Below, piece by piece: positions 30,948 to 38,711 of a DNA stretch of 39,375 nucleotides (within the stretch, counting starts at the first letter, position 1; every line of letters begins with the position of its first letter). Source of the stretch: a virus. A program made the position numbers and the translations under genes. The stretch is taken from the IMG/VR virus record IMGVR_UViG_3300047333_000133, positions 1 to 39,375 of that record; one strand, given 5' to 3'. The notes beneath the pieces were generated by a model. That model was not told where the DNA came from. It ran no database searches and saw nothing but the letters and a program-made list of their open reading frames with translations.

Positions 30948-31331
30948 TCATGCAACAGAAATGAATCCGTGGCCAACATCCCAGGAAATATCAGCATAAG
31001 TGACGCCAGCTTTGAGTGCTTCCGCCACCGTTTGTCCGGTCTTGTAGGCAGCGAAACGATTGTATGCCTTGCTTCCTTCACGCTTAGGGTTTTTGTCAAC
31101 CTTCAGTGTAATCTTGGTGTTGTCCGGATACACTTTCTTGAAATTGCTTTCCTTGGGCTCCTTGGGCTCCTTGGGCTCCTTGGGGACTTTGGCAGCCTTC
31201 GCTGGTTTTTCCTCGCCGGGGGTCGCCGGATTTTTGTTGACAGTCGGTGCAGCCGGTGCAGCCGGTGCAGCCGGTGCCAAGCTGGTCACCTTTGCAGAAG
31301 TAGAGGGTGCAGCAGGTGCGTTAGAACTCAT
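30948..31331 (-). CDS. Abundant-type Lys/Pro/Ala-rich protein with conserved C-terminal domain
   Basis: A 127-aa protein; ATG at 31331 has AAGGAG 8 bases upstream (31361 would add an unlikely extension). Residues 1-65 are a Pro/Ala/Thr/Lys tail with tandem repeats (PAA at 20-30, then PKE x4), much like histone H1 tails. Residues 68-127 are a folded domain: ITLKVDKNPKREGSKAYNRF, GQTVAEALKAGVTYADISWD, GHGFISV. That pattern recurs in small phage proteins, function unknown. It may bind DNA. It has its own promoter and a strong terminator. Confidence 0.7.
   Translation of the reverse strand: MSSNAPAAPSTSAKVTSLAPAAPAAPAAPTVNKNPATPGEEKPAKAAKVPKEPKEPKEPKESNFKKVYPDNTKITLKVDKNPKREGSKAYNRFAAYKTGQTVAEALKAGVTYADISWDVGHGFISVA
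31151..31186. repeat. Four 9-bp tandem repeats coding Pro-Lys-Glu
   Basis: CCTTGGGCT occurs three times, followed by CCTTGGGGA, in tandem with no gaps. On the minus strand this encodes the (Lys-Glu-Pro) repeats of the Lys-rich protein. Near-perfect DNA identity implies recent slippage, so copy number probably varies between strains. Confidence 0.9.
31245..31277. repeat. 9-bp tandem repeats coding Ala-Pro-Ala
   Basis: CGGTGCAGC occurs three times in tandem plus a partial copy. On the minus strand it codes for the Ala/Pro repeats of the same Lys-rich protein, and it too points to slippage. Confidence 0.9.
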
Positions 31332-31376
31332 TATATAAACTCCTTGGTTAGGTTGAAACAAACTATTACATTAGAC

Positions 31377-31405
31377 ATGTTACTATTATCTACATTCTAA
31401 TGCAA
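31377..31405 (-). promoter_or_regulatory. Promoter of the Lys-rich protein gene
   Basis: On the minus strand TTGCAT (31400-31405), 17 bp and TAACAT (31377-31382) form a moderate sigma70-like promoter, about 50 bp upstream of the ATG at 31331. A separate promoter plus the downstream terminator would make this gene a unit of its own. The -35 box partly overlaps the end of the small gene at 31397-31570. Confidence 0.4.
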
Positions 31406-31570
31406 GGGGGTAAACACTAAATTGATATGTTGTGGTAGACTTACAAGGAAATCTTCTATATTCCATACTGTTTTAGATTGCGCACCACATAAAGCTATTC
31501 TACCTTCAGAGCTTATAGCTTCAGCTATAAATGTATCATTACTGCTAGGTATCAAGCGTATGTCGGGCAC
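31397..31570 (-). CDS. Hypothetical protein, 57 aa
   Basis: A GTG at 31570 with GGGAG 6 bases upstream opens a 57-codon frame (VPDIRLIPSSNDTFIAEAIS...) that overlaps the helicase end by 26 bp in another frame. The composition is protein-like (alternating strand and helix, FIAEAISSEGRIALCGA, NIEDFLVSLP). No family is recognised. The frame is open further upstream, to 31732, only inside the helicase gene. Probably a small real gene filling the gap between helicase and the Lys-rich gene. Confidence 0.5.
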   Translation of the reverse strand: MPDIRLIPSSNDTFIAEAISSEGRIALCGAQSKTVWNIEDFLVSLPQHINLVFTPLH

Positions 31571-32963
31571 CGGAAGCTCCCAATGTTTTGAGTAAATTTT
31601 GCTGCGTCCGATCTTTACTACGCAGAACCCGTAACACTTTTTCGTCGAGCGTACCTTTGGCGACAATATGATAGATAAAAACTTTTTCAGCGCACTGACC
31701 CTGCCGGAAGACACGTGCATTAGCTTGGTCATAATGTTCTAAATTCCATGGTATCGAAAACCAGATTACATGGTTACACGCTTTTTGTAGATTGAGTCCG
31801 TGCGCCATGCTCGCCGGATGGCCCATAAGAAGCGGTAGCTTTCCGGCGTTAAAAGCGTCCACAAGGTTATTGAAACGAGTGCTACTAAGACCAGCACTAA
31901 CCATAGGAATATTGCCAAGACGTCCCCTAATACGGTCAGCATCATGCTGGAATTCATACAAGAGAAGAGTGGGTGCTCCAGCCAGTTCCTCAACCAAATC
32001 TTCGAGGGCTTCCAATTTGGCTTCGTGTATCGGTATGACATTTTTTTCTTCATCATAAACTGCTCCGTTAGCTATCTGTCGACACTTTATACCCGCAACT
32101 GCCGCGTTGCTCGCTATTATGTTTCCAGTTTCGGCAATACTTAGAAAATTTTCCTCTACAGACATATACCTAGCCATTGCCGATGGAGGTAGTTCTACTA
32201 CCAGGGGGGGTATATCTGGTCGGGCGGGCATTGCCAGGTAATCTCCGGCGGACAATTGCAAGATGAGCGGACTAATCTTTTCCACAATCTCGTCAAATGC
32301 CCCGACTCTGGGCGACCACTCATATAAATTGTACCCGGAGCGGACGAAATACTCAAGCCTAAAATGAGTGATATAGCGTCCCAAAGCTCTTCCTGCGTCC
32401 AGGATGTATATCTGTCCAAATAAGTCTGATATCCCGTTGGGCACAGGTGTCCCTGTAAGGATCCATTTGCGAGGCACATTAGGAAGAATCTTTTTGAGTA
32501 ACTTAAATCGGCGTGTTGTGGAATCCTTGAATTTTGTAGACTCATCAATAATGATGAGGTCGATGATAGGTAAATTCTCCTTAGAGAGGAGCCAGAGGAG
32601 TCCTTCTGGGTTGATGAGTCCAACGGTGGGGCCTGTGGTCCCGGACCATTCAGAATAGTTTCGTTCTTTGTCTCGTCCGTGAAGGATAGTGAACCGCACA
32701 TTTTTAAAATCCTCCCATTTCTGTATTTCGTCAGGCCATACCTTGTACATCGGCCTCAAGGGGGCCACGATCAAACATCTGGAGAGAATGCCTTTGGCCT
32801 GCAATATTTTTATCGCTGCCAAACAAGTACTCGTTTTCCCTAGACCTGGGTCCAAAAACAAGCCCCCACTGCTCTGCGATAGCAGTAACCGTATTGCGCG
32901 TTTCTGGTAGTCGTGCGGCTGCCAAGACGGCAGCGGTTGCTCCAATGGCAATTTTACTGTCAT
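31545..32963 (-). CDS. SNF2/DEAD-like superfamily 2 DNA helicase
   Basis: A 472-aa protein. HDYQKRAIRLLL (Q-like motif), DPGLGKT (Walker A, 38-44), IIIDESTKFK (motif II, DEST 140-143), LTGTPVPN (motif III), MGHPASMAHGLN (motif V) and QANARVFRQGQ (motif VI) give the full set of SF2 motifs in SNF2 style. Phage versions serve in replication, recombination or fork restart. The ATG at 32963 has GGTGG upstream and leaves 17 residues before the Q motif, so the start is fixed. As a result the VRR-NUC gene runs 233 bp into it in another frame. Confidence 0.9.
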   Translation of the reverse strand: MTVKLPLEQPLPSWQPHDYQKRAIRLLLSQSSGGLFLDPGLGKTSTCLAAIKILQAKGILSRCLIVAPLRPMYKVWPDEIQKWEDFKNVRFTILHGRDKERNYSEWSGTTGPTVGLINPEGLLWLLSKENLPIIDLIIIDESTKFKDSTTRRFKLLKKILPNVPRKWILTGTPVPNGISDLFGQIYILDAGRALGRYITHFRLEYFVRSGYNLYEWSPRVGAFDEIVEKISPLILQLSAGDYLAMPARPDIPPLVVELPPSAMARYMSVEENFLSIAETGNIIASNAAVAGIKCRQIANGAVYDEEKNVIPIHEAKLEALEDLVEELAGAPTLLLYEFQHDADRIRGRLGNIPMVSAGLSSTRFNNLVDAFNAGKLPLLMGHPASMAHGLNLQKACNHVIWFSIPWNLEHYDQANARVFRQGQCAEKVFIYHIVAKGTLDEKVLRVLRSKDRTQQNLLKTLGASGARHTLDT

Positions 32964-33189
32964 CTGTCCACCCCGCCAGTGAGCCTGAGATACGTAAGGA
33001 CCACATCCTGTACAATTGCGTCAAGCCTGGCTTTTTCCCTTTTTGCTTGAATTCTATCCAGATATGATGTCCTGAATTTACTGTAAGTCGATCTGGATAG
33101 CCCGTTTGTACGAACTTTACTTTCTCGCATAGTATTCCATACTCCTTGCACCAATCTACATAGCGTTTTTCATCCTCGCTTTCAAGCAC
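32731..33189 (-). CDS. VRR-NUC domain nuclease
   Basis: A 152-aa protein. Residues 6-85 form a VRR-NUC domain: EKRYVDWCKEYGIL, KVKFVQTGYPDRL (Asp33), HIWIEFKQKGKKPG (Glu46, Lys48) and Gln58 in LTQLYRMW. These are structure-specific PD-(D/E)XK nucleases, often Holliday junction or flap nucleases in phages. Start GTG at 33189 follows AAAGGAGG by 4 bases. The domain itself ends near residue 85. The remaining 65 residues are Ala/Arg/Glu-rich, coded over the helicase start, and probably arose by loss of an earlier stop. Confidence 0.8.
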   Translation of the reverse strand: MLESEDEKRYVDWCKEYGILCEKVKFVQTGYPDRLTVNSGHHIWIEFKQKGKKPGLTQLYRMWSLRISGSLAGWTDDSKIAIGATAAVLAAARLPETRNTVTAIAEQWGLVFGPRSRENEYLFGSDKNIAGQRHSLQMFDRGPLEADVQGMA

Positions 33190-33190
33190 A

Positions 33191-33436
33191 TTACCTCCTT
33201 TCTAATACTGGTATTCCTAGCTTTTTAGCGAGACTTTCAGCTAGTTGCCTTGCTTCTCTTTCTATTTGGTCGTCCCGGGTTAAGGGGTCGTAGTTATAGA
33301 ATGAAGTTTGTGCCACTAGCTGCGTACTTAGTGTATGCCCATCAGGGCTCTTTAGGCTTACTTCCCATGCGATACGGTCTTCTTTTTCTGGGGCTATTGC
33401 GAAGTAATGTTTTTCAAGATAGATATAGTAGCGCAT
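33191..33436 (-). CDS. Hypothetical protein, 81 aa, in nuclease block
   Basis: Starts MRYYIYLEKHYFAIAPEKED and ends in KKLGIPVLERR. The ATG at 33436 lies 5 bp downstream of the preceding gene's stop; an earlier start at 33481 would overlap the nuclease end. It looks like a small alpha/beta protein with an acidic middle and a helical C-terminus (DQIEREARQLAESLAKKLG). No family is recognised. Position between two nucleases suggests a replication or recombination accessory role. Confidence 0.6.
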   Translation of the reverse strand: MRYYIYLEKHYFAIAPEKEDRIAWEVSLKSPDGHTLSTQLVAQTSFYNYDPLTRDDQIEREARQLAESLAKKLGIPVLERR

Positions 33437-33440
33437 AATA

Positions 33441-34085
33441 TCAAAACCTGCATGGACCCCCCTTAGCCTTACTGAACCCACACCAGCGGCACAGGTACCC
33501 TGGTGTAGGTATAAATTCTGTGGCGCTCTGCATGCGCCCTACGCGGCGGGACCAGCGCTCCTTGGCGGCAGGCACCATATACGGGTGGAAGGTACGAGTG
33601 ATGCTTTTTCTTTGGTCCAAATAATCAAAGTGACTTGTGATTTCCTCCAATTCAGGGTAAGCGCAAAAAAGAGCCAAGGCGTAGAGTTCTTTTTGTTCAT
33701 CATGATCTGGATATATACGCCCTGTTTTCCAATCGTGAAACGACGCCGTAGTCGGGGAGGTTCGCACATATAGATCTATAATACCGTGGAACCAGTAATC
33801 GCCAGTAATGACCTGTTTCCAATCTTTATCAAGTTTAAGGTCAAATTCGGCACGATGCTCGACTCCAGCATATTGGAGCGATCGGATAGTATCCCCAACA
33901 AAACTAGCTTCTTCGGGGACAGGGGTAATTCTGTCTTTAATAGACTTCTCAATTCCGGCATGTATATCGATTCCGCGTTGGGCAGCAGAGGACCCCCCAT
34001 TATCTGGAATCTTAAGGTTATATCGATAGTCGTATTTTGCATGGCATGTCTCAAAGGTTTTCAATCGTGAAAGAGACCAACTCAT
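33441..34085 (-). CDS. Cas4/RecB-like PD-(D/E)XK exonuclease with likely Fe-S cluster
   Basis: A 214-aa protein. SWSLSRLKTFETCHAKYDYR gives the family N-terminus with Cys14. AEFDL (Glu80), GIIDLY (Asp104), FHDWKTGR (Asp118 and Lys120) and QKELYAL form the nuclease core. YLCRWCGFSKAKGGPC adds Cys199, Cys202 and Cys212. One early Cys and three late Cys is the pattern of the 4Fe-4S cluster of Cas4 and AddB. No cas genes lie near, so it belongs to replication and recombination. The start overlaps the next upstream gene's stop (ATGA). Confidence 0.85.
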   Translation of the reverse strand: MSWSLSRLKTFETCHAKYDYRYNLKIPDNGGSSAAQRGIDIHAGIEKSIKDRITPVPEEASFVGDTIRSLQYAGVEHRAEFDLKLDKDWKQVITGDYWFHGIIDLYVRTSPTTASFHDWKTGRIYPDHDEQKELYALALFCAYPELEEITSHFDYLDQRKSITRTFHPYMVPAAKERWSRRVGRMQSATEFIPTPGYLCRWCGFSKAKGGPCRF

Positions 34086-34264
34086 TTAATCACCTCTACT
34101 GGGCACCATAATTCATCTGAATTATGGTACTCTAAAATACACGGTCCCTGTACTATATCAACCATCTTAGTTTCCTTATAAATTTTATCCACAATAAGTA
34201 GATTTAAATAGTTGACTCCTTCTTTCAATTCTTCAATTGGTACTTGTCGTAGACGAAGTTTCAT
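34082..34264 (-). CDS. Hypothetical protein, 60 aa
   Basis: Starts at ATG 34264, 7 bases after AAGGAG (the ATG at 34267 is an alternative), inside the last 32 bp of the polymerase gene, and ends at an ATGA overlap with the nuclease gene. The chain reads like a small beta barrel or SH3-like fold: MKLRLRQVPIEELKEGV, LNLLIVDKIY, VQGPCILEYH. No family is recognised. Confidence 0.6.
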   Translation of the reverse strand: MKLRLRQVPIEELKEGVNYLNLLIVDKIYKETKMVDIVQGPCILEYHNSDELWCPVEVIK

Positions 34265-36116
34265 CATTCCACTCCTTAATATCTTGCCAGTTTTCACCCA
34301 CAAATCCTTCGCTACGCATAGGCACATCAAACCTATCTTTATCCATAGATAGACGTAGCGTCCGCATTGCCCTTGCTACTTCTTCCTCCGGCGTGCTGAT
34401 ATTAATTTCGTCGTGGACCGTTGCAAGGAATTCGTTTCTCCAAGATCGCCCGTTGTTCCAGTCAATAATGCTTTCTTTCGTTTGGTCGGCAGCACTGCCT
34501 TGGATAAGGTAATTAAGAAGTTTATATGCGAAATCTCGGTACGCTCCATTAATGACCTTACTTGGCTCAGCAATATATAGACGTCCTCCCCAAGTGCGGA
34601 TAGCTTCTCCCCTTTTCCCTCGGGCTTGTACGTCATACATAAGGTCGCGAATGCCCGGCATTGCCGAAAGGTACGCAGATTTGATACCTCTAGCTTCATC
34701 AATAGAGCACCCAAGCTGTCCAGCAAGGCCAGGTCCGCCGGTCCCGTATATGATAGAAAAACCTGTGGTTTTAATTGTTGGTCTGGCATAAAGTATCCCT
34801 ATAATTCCTTCAATTAGGTTTGCCGCCATTGCGTGCGGGTCCATAAGGGGATCAGCTCTATAAGCTTCGCATAGTGCGCCATCTTCAAAATGTGCCAGGA
34901 TACGTATTTCCTGGCTGCTAAAGTCGCGTTTGACCCAAAGGTGTCCCTCCTCGGGAAGACAATAGCGGCGCAGTAGGGGGAGGGCCGACAGCCCAGGAGG
35001 TACGGGCAGAGGATTACCACGAGAATCAGTAAACTCCGTAGGAACGTTTTGGAAGTTTGGGCTGTCGCAAGATAGCCGTCCGGTGCGCGCTCCTTTGGTA
35101 GCGTAGTCATTCCTAGCTTGGCGCACACTGTTCCAATTCGGGTGTAGTCGTCCATCTGTCTCACTATAGGCCAGCCACGGCCTCATGAAGGTTTGCAGAC
35201 AAGTGGCTAGATTGCTGCGGTAATCCATCAACACCTTAACTTCTGGAATGACAATCCTAATATTGTCCTTCGCCATACTGCGTTTACCGGACTTGGGTGT
35301 CATCACCCATTCCTTCACCGCCCCGCAGTTTTCTAACGCATCAGCGAGAGACTCGTCAGAAGCCATCCAAGCATCACCACCAAAGATGCTGCTAAGCTGA
35401 TTGTCAGCTTGCTTTGCACAATCCTCGTACAAACTAAGATCGTCATACAAGCTAGAACGATTAACGCGGATACCACGCTTAGTCCCATCCATAAGTATGG
35501 GTAAAAGTCTACGTTCTCTATCATAAGCTACTTCCATCCCCTTTTCTACAATGATAGGATGTAAATACTCAAAAAGGTTGCGAGTGCGCACGACATCACC
35601 AATTGCATATGGAGCAACAAGCTCAAACGGAGCCTTACAGATATGAGCTCCGGCTTCCTTTCGGGATGTACATTCCGGGACATTAGCAACAATCCAGTCA
35701 AATAATCTATCCTGCTCTTCAGGCGACATGCCCAGTATGCGATCAGCACTTGGCTTAAGGCTAAAACTGGGACTATATGGGTCATACAAAAATATGAGGA
35801 ATTGTGTGTCATGGATTAAATCCCAATTGTCTTCCATACCATGTTGAAATACAGCATTGCAGAAATACTTGTTCCACACGCTAAGGTCAAAGCTGGCGTT
35901 GTGGAACAGCATTGGCATACGACTATCACGTATTCTGGTCAGATACTGGTGGAAACTATCAAAGCTGATGTTATTATCGTTGTGTGGACTGCCCCATGAA
36001 TAGTATACAGGATCGCATCCTGGCATCAAAATAGAACACCCCCTTGGGAAAGGGGGTGTTACTATCGGGTTGCCGACTATAGGGTCTGTTTCAAAGTCAA
36101 TAACCGCCAGGTCCAT
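34233..36116 (-). CDS. DNA polymerase, family A
   Basis: A 627-aa PolA-type replicase with proofreading. Exo I is VIDFETD (Asp7, Glu9), Exo II FHNASFDLSVW, Exo III AIGDVVRTRNLF. Polymerase motif A is DFSSQEIRILAHFEDG, motif B RPTIKTTGFSIIYGTGG with the basic Arg/Lys, Phe and Tyr, and motif C VHDEI. Phe in motif B at the position of E. coli F762 predicts normal dideoxynucleotide discrimination. Length and layout match short phage PolA enzymes lacking a 5' nuclease domain. If the modification pathway makes 5-hmdUTP, this enzyme would have to accept it. Confidence 0.95.
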   Translation of the reverse strand: MDLAVIDFETDPIVGNPIVTPPFPRGCSILMPGCDPVYYSWGSPHNDNNISFDSFHQYLTRIRDSRMPMLFHNASFDLSVWNKYFCNAVFQHGMEDNWDLIHDTQFLIFLYDPYSPSFSLKPSADRILGMSPEEQDRLFDWIVANVPECTSRKEAGAHICKAPFELVAPYAIGDVVRTRNLFEYLHPIIVEKGMEVAYDRERRLLPILMDGTKRGIRVNRSSLYDDLSLYEDCAKQADNQLSSIFGGDAWMASDESLADALENCGAVKEWVMTPKSGKRSMAKDNIRIVIPEVKVLMDYRSNLATCLQTFMRPWLAYSETDGRLHPNWNSVRQARNDYATKGARTGRLSCDSPNFQNVPTEFTDSRGNPLPVPPGLSALPLLRRYCLPEEGHLWVKRDFSSQEIRILAHFEDGALCEAYRADPLMDPHAMAANLIEGIIGILYARPTIKTTGFSIIYGTGGPGLAGQLGCSIDEARGIKSAYLSAMPGIRDLMYDVQARGKRGEAIRTWGGRLYIAEPSKVINGAYRDFAYKLLNYLIQGSAADQTKESIIDWNNGRSWRNEFLATVHDEINISTPEEEVARAMRTLRLSMDKDRFDVPMRSEGFVGENWQDIKEWNDETSSTTSTN

Positions 36117-36847
36117 TAGTATTTCTTCGCTTTCTTACTAGTGGCGCTGTTGTCGGCAGCAGTTTCACCTGGATCTGCATAGTCATAGGGTGCGCTTAGG
36201 ACATTGTTAGCCATTTTTATCTGACTAAAGATTTGTGGCAGCTTATCCTCAGGTACTAGTTCCACAACATCAAATTTCACCACAAATTGGCTGCGGGGGT
36301 CGGGGTGTACCGAAATTTCGGTTACTACGCCCCACGGAGGTCTTTTGATGGTGGCCGCTAGCCCGTTGACGTAATTGCTCCAGTTTTTTACTGACATAAC
36401 TGGTATTGACAGCAGGGCCATTTCCTTACTATCAATCTTTGGCATCAACGCCAGTTTTCGCACCTGCTTACAAGCCTTTCCTCGGCCACCATTGAGGTCA
36501 CTACCCCACTGCATACGAGGGCAAGTAGCACAGCCATCCGCAGACTGTATTTCATGGGACGCCGGGTGCGGAATCCAAGGCTCAGCATCACTACCATCAT
36601 GAAAAGCAAAGCAAACAGGACTGGCAGGCTTATTTGGATCATATCTATCCTTGTAAAAGCGGTTTTCCATCATGCTGGCAATAACTATTGTCAGCAACTT
36701 ATTCCCCGGTATAGGGGTTTTTTCGTAGGACATAATCCCACCTTTTAGGCTAATACTGGCCAGGTTTGGCCGCTCGCTGGCAGCAACCTTCTGTGCATAC
36801 TTAGCCATTTCCTCGTCCCAACTAACTACTTCTTTACCTTCACTCAT
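36116..36847 (-). CDS. Putative DNA-binding protein with Cys cluster
   Basis: A 243-aa protein. The middle carries ADGCATCPRMQWGSD, GGRGKACKQVRKL, a zinc-type cluster with three Cys seen and a His-rich stretch before (FHDGSDAEPW, HPASHE). The rest is beta-rich (LLSIPVMSVKNWSNYV, VTEISVHPDPRSQFVVKFDV). The C-terminal 20 residues are Lys/Ala/Ser-rich. The pattern resembles a conserved protein encoded next to polymerase or recombination genes in many phages, possibly an OB-fold ssDNA binder. SSB function is inference only. TAATG overlap couples it to the polymerase gene. Confidence 0.55.
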   Translation of the reverse strand: MSEGKEVVSWDEEMAKYAQKVAASERPNLASISLKGGIMSYEKTPIPGNKLLTIVIASMMENRFYKDRYDPNKPASPVCFAFHDGSDAEPWIPHPASHEIQSADGCATCPRMQWGSDLNGGRGKACKQVRKLALMPKIDSKEMALLSIPVMSVKNWSNYVNGLAATIKRPPWGVVTEISVHPDPRSQFVVKFDVVELVPEDKLPQIFSQIKMANNVLSAPYDYADPGETAADNSATSKKAKKY

Positions 36848-36850
36848 TTT

Positions 36851-37234
36851 TTACACCTTTGTGATTGATAACTTGGTTACAGGGAATTTAACGATTCCCG
36901 GTATTGTTTTATTTTCTTCCCATCTGGCCTTTACACCAGAATCTAATAATCTCCTTTGCAGTAAGTCAAACTCGCCGGTTTCCATAATGTGCTTGTACAG
37001 TTTACCCCAGTCGGTTACCGTCGGCTTTTCATCTTTTTCGATCGTTGCCTTGTAGCGAGCACCTCCGCCAACTGTGAGACCATTAAGTCTGAGTATATAC
37101 TCAATCTTTTCTTTGGTACTGTTCTCAAGCCTTTTCCGTTCTTCGGCTTGCTTTTCCAAAGCTAATCTAGAATCACGTGTTTCTAGGTATAGTTCAATAA
37201 GCTCTGGTATTTGGCCAATGTGATTTTCTTCCAT
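36851..37234 (-). CDS. Conserved phage hypothetical protein, 127 aa
   Basis: N-terminal coiled coil (residues 8-45, YLETRDSRLALEKQAEERKR), then a folded part with LNGLTVGGGARYKATIEKDE, VTDWGKLYKHIMETGEFDLL, QRRLLDSGVKARWEENKTIP and GIVKFPVTKLSITKV. This order of motifs is typical of a small phage protein with unknown function, encoded near recombination and ssDNA-binding genes. Four bp upstream of the Cys-cluster gene. Confidence 0.6.
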   Translation of the reverse strand: MEENHIGQIPELIELYLETRDSRLALEKQAEERKRLENSTKEKIEYILRLNGLTVGGGARYKATIEKDEKPTVTDWGKLYKHIMETGEFDLLQRRLLDSGVKARWEENKTIPGIVKFPVTKLSITKV

Positions 37235-37244
37235 TCCTTACCCC

Positions 37245-37817
37245 TTATTTCGTGTAGACATAGCCTTTCCTTGGTGCAAAATATTCCGGCCCGTATTTCG
37301 CCCGTACTTCCCTTAGTTGCTGTTCATTAGCTTCTTTTTCCATCATTATTTCTAGTGCCGATTTCCCTTCGCCATAAGTTTCTGTACAAGTTTCTGTAAA
37401 AGTTTTTCTTTGTTCTTTAATGGTTATCTTTACATTGTCCAGCAGCACAGTTTTCTTACGCTTACTTACTACTTTTTCTTTCGCAAGAGCTTGGAGCGTT
37501 CCCTTGGCTTGGAGGCTGATTTTTTTCTCTTCCTGGGCGTTGTCGTATCTAGCGACTGCATCCTCCGGCGACATTCCCTTTGGATCATAGTAGCCCAGTA
37601 GGTTTCTTTCATGTATTTCCTTTGCTAGTTTATCCAGCGTTGCTTTTAGCTCAGGTGGTGGGCTATAGGTCCCAACCATTCGGCAGTAAAATTCCTCTAG
37701 CCCACTGCGCGGCTTGTTTTCTACTTCATCTACAAGATCGAAACACAGGGGGCACGGAGGAGAGTTGCAGAAAACATTGGGATCACGTAACGGATCTGCT
37801 TTAACAAACTTTGACAT
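37245..37817 (-). CDS. Hypothetical protein, 190 aa, with N-terminal Cys pairs
   Basis: CNSPPCPLCFDL near residue 17 looks like a small metal site. The centre is helical and charged (LKATLDKLAKEIHERNLLGY, EEKKISLQAKGTLQALAKEK), then a Lys/Thr-rich strand region (KTVLLDNVKITIKEQRKTF) and a Tyr/Phe-rich tail (YGPEYFAPRKGYVYTK). No family is recognised. It overlaps the preceding gene's end by 17 bp. Confidence 0.55.
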   Translation of the reverse strand: MSKFVKADPLRDPNVFCNSPPCPLCFDLVDEVENKPRSGLEEFYCRMVGTYSPPPELKATLDKLAKEIHERNLLGYYDPKGMSPEDAVARYDNAQEEKKISLQAKGTLQALAKEKVVSKRKKTVLLDNVKITIKEQRKTFTETCTETYGEGKSALEIMMEKEANEQQLREVRAKYGPEYFAPRKGYVYTK

Positions 37818-38079
37818 TTTTCGGCTCCCATGTGTAATCTGCTAATTTTCCTTCGTCACCTGGAATCAAACGCAGCGCCTTGGTTGGGACGCAAACCTTC
37901 CCCGCAGGGTATGGGAAATGTACGCGCGTCGCATGTCCGCCAAGTAGGATAGACATGAGTTCACAGCTACACACTCGCACGACTTCACCTTGCATACCTC
38001 TTTTCACATCAAACAAAGCAGTGAATATATGAGGTACGCGACCTATAACCTCTACTTTATCGCCAGGATTAAATTTCAT
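37801..38079 (-). CDS. Small SH3-like protein, 92 aa
   Basis: Begins MKFNPGDKVEVIGRV, then RGMQGEVVRVCSCE, ATRVHFPYPAG and VPTKALRLI. The order is that of a KOW/SH3-like small barrel with a conserved G-D-.V...G opening, as in many small phage or plasmid regulators. Function unknown. ATGA overlap with the first gene of the operon. Confidence 0.55.
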   Translation of the reverse strand: MKFNPGDKVEVIGRVPHIFTALFDVKRGMQGEVVRVCSCELMSILLGGHATRVHFPYPAGKVCVPTKALRLIPGDEGKLADYTWEPKNVKVC

Positions 38080-38552
38080 TTTAGCTCCACTAGGTTGCCG
38101 CGCGCTACAGTGGTTTCCGCCACTGGCGTTTCCTCACCGCAAATGGTTTCGTATATATCCTGCTCTACCAGCTTGGTGCCCACCTTGACGCGGCGACAAA
38201 CGCTGCTGGTGAAAAATAGCCAGACCGGCATTTTGCACTCTGGATGAAAAAAGTAACCGCTCCATTTATCATCACCAGCCTTGGGTCGCTCACTAGTCTC
38301 ACTTAGCTCAAATCCAGCAAGGCGAATTATATGCCAAACTTTTTCCAAGCGTTCTTTATCCCCTGTAAAACTTACATTTATGTCAGTAGACATAGTGGGC
38401 TCAATGCCAATTTCTTCAAGGGATTTAACAAGCCCCTGGAAATATATAAGGGATGATGACCAAAGTGCGCGGCGTTTTGAAAGATATAACGCTTCTTCTA
38501 ATAACTGTCTGTCTATGCTGGTTTGTATAGACAAATCTATCATTTTATCCAT
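38076..38552 (-). CDS. First gene of the replication operon, 158 aa
   Basis: A conserved-looking phage protein: a helical N-terminus (LEEALYLSKRRALWSSSLIY), a middle (FTGDKERLEKVWHIIRLAGF), then WSGYFFHPECKMPVWLFFTS and VCRRVKVGTKLVEQDIYETI. The pattern CRRV.VGT......YE..C is shared by a family of unknown function in phage early operons. ATG at 38552 has AAGGAG 5 bases upstream. A promoter lies at 38587-38615. Confidence 0.6.
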   Translation of the reverse strand: MDKMIDLSIQTSIDRQLLEEALYLSKRRALWSSSLIYFQGLVKSLEEIGIEPTMSTDINVSFTGDKERLEKVWHIIRLAGFELSETSERPKAGDDKWSGYFFHPECKMPVWLFFTSSVCRRVKVGTKLVEQDIYETICGEETPVAETTVARGNLVELK

Positions 38553-38586
38553 GTTGACTCCTTAGTGTGCGTATTTGCACCTGCCA

Positions 38587-38615
38587 AATATACTACTGTC
38601 ACGTGTACCAAACAA
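38587..38615 (-). promoter_or_regulatory. Promoter of the minus-strand replication operon
   Basis: On the minus strand TTGTTT (38610-38615), 17 bp and TATATT (38587-38592) fit a sigma70-like promoter. It gives a short leader before the AAGGAG and ATG at 38552. No other promoter of this quality was noted before 31405 on this strand. Confidence 0.55.
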
Positions 38616-38658
38616 CATTAAATTGGGCACCAGAGCACAGTTCCGATGTGTTACCGAC

Positions 38659-38674
38659 TACCCCCTGGGGGGTA
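38659..38674. promoter_or_regulatory. Near-palindromic candidate operator
   Basis: TACCCCCTGGGGGGTA is almost a perfect inverted repeat. It lies between the divergent minus-strand operon and the plus-strand Toprim gene. Its first 11 bases, TACCCCCTGGG, recur at 906-916 in the control region of the late operon. A regulator could bind at both sites. The second site lacks the right half of the palindrome. Confidence 0.4.
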
Positions 38675-38711
38675 CACTGTAAGTGCCCACCTACAAAACA
38701 GGATAAAAAGG

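Noticed and set aside
31060-31338. Plus-strand leucine/glycine-rich protein opposite the Lys-rich gene
   Set aside because: It is the mirror of the tandem Pro-Lys-Glu and Ala-Pro repeats. The minus-strand reading has the ribosome binding site, promoter and a conserved C-terminal domain.
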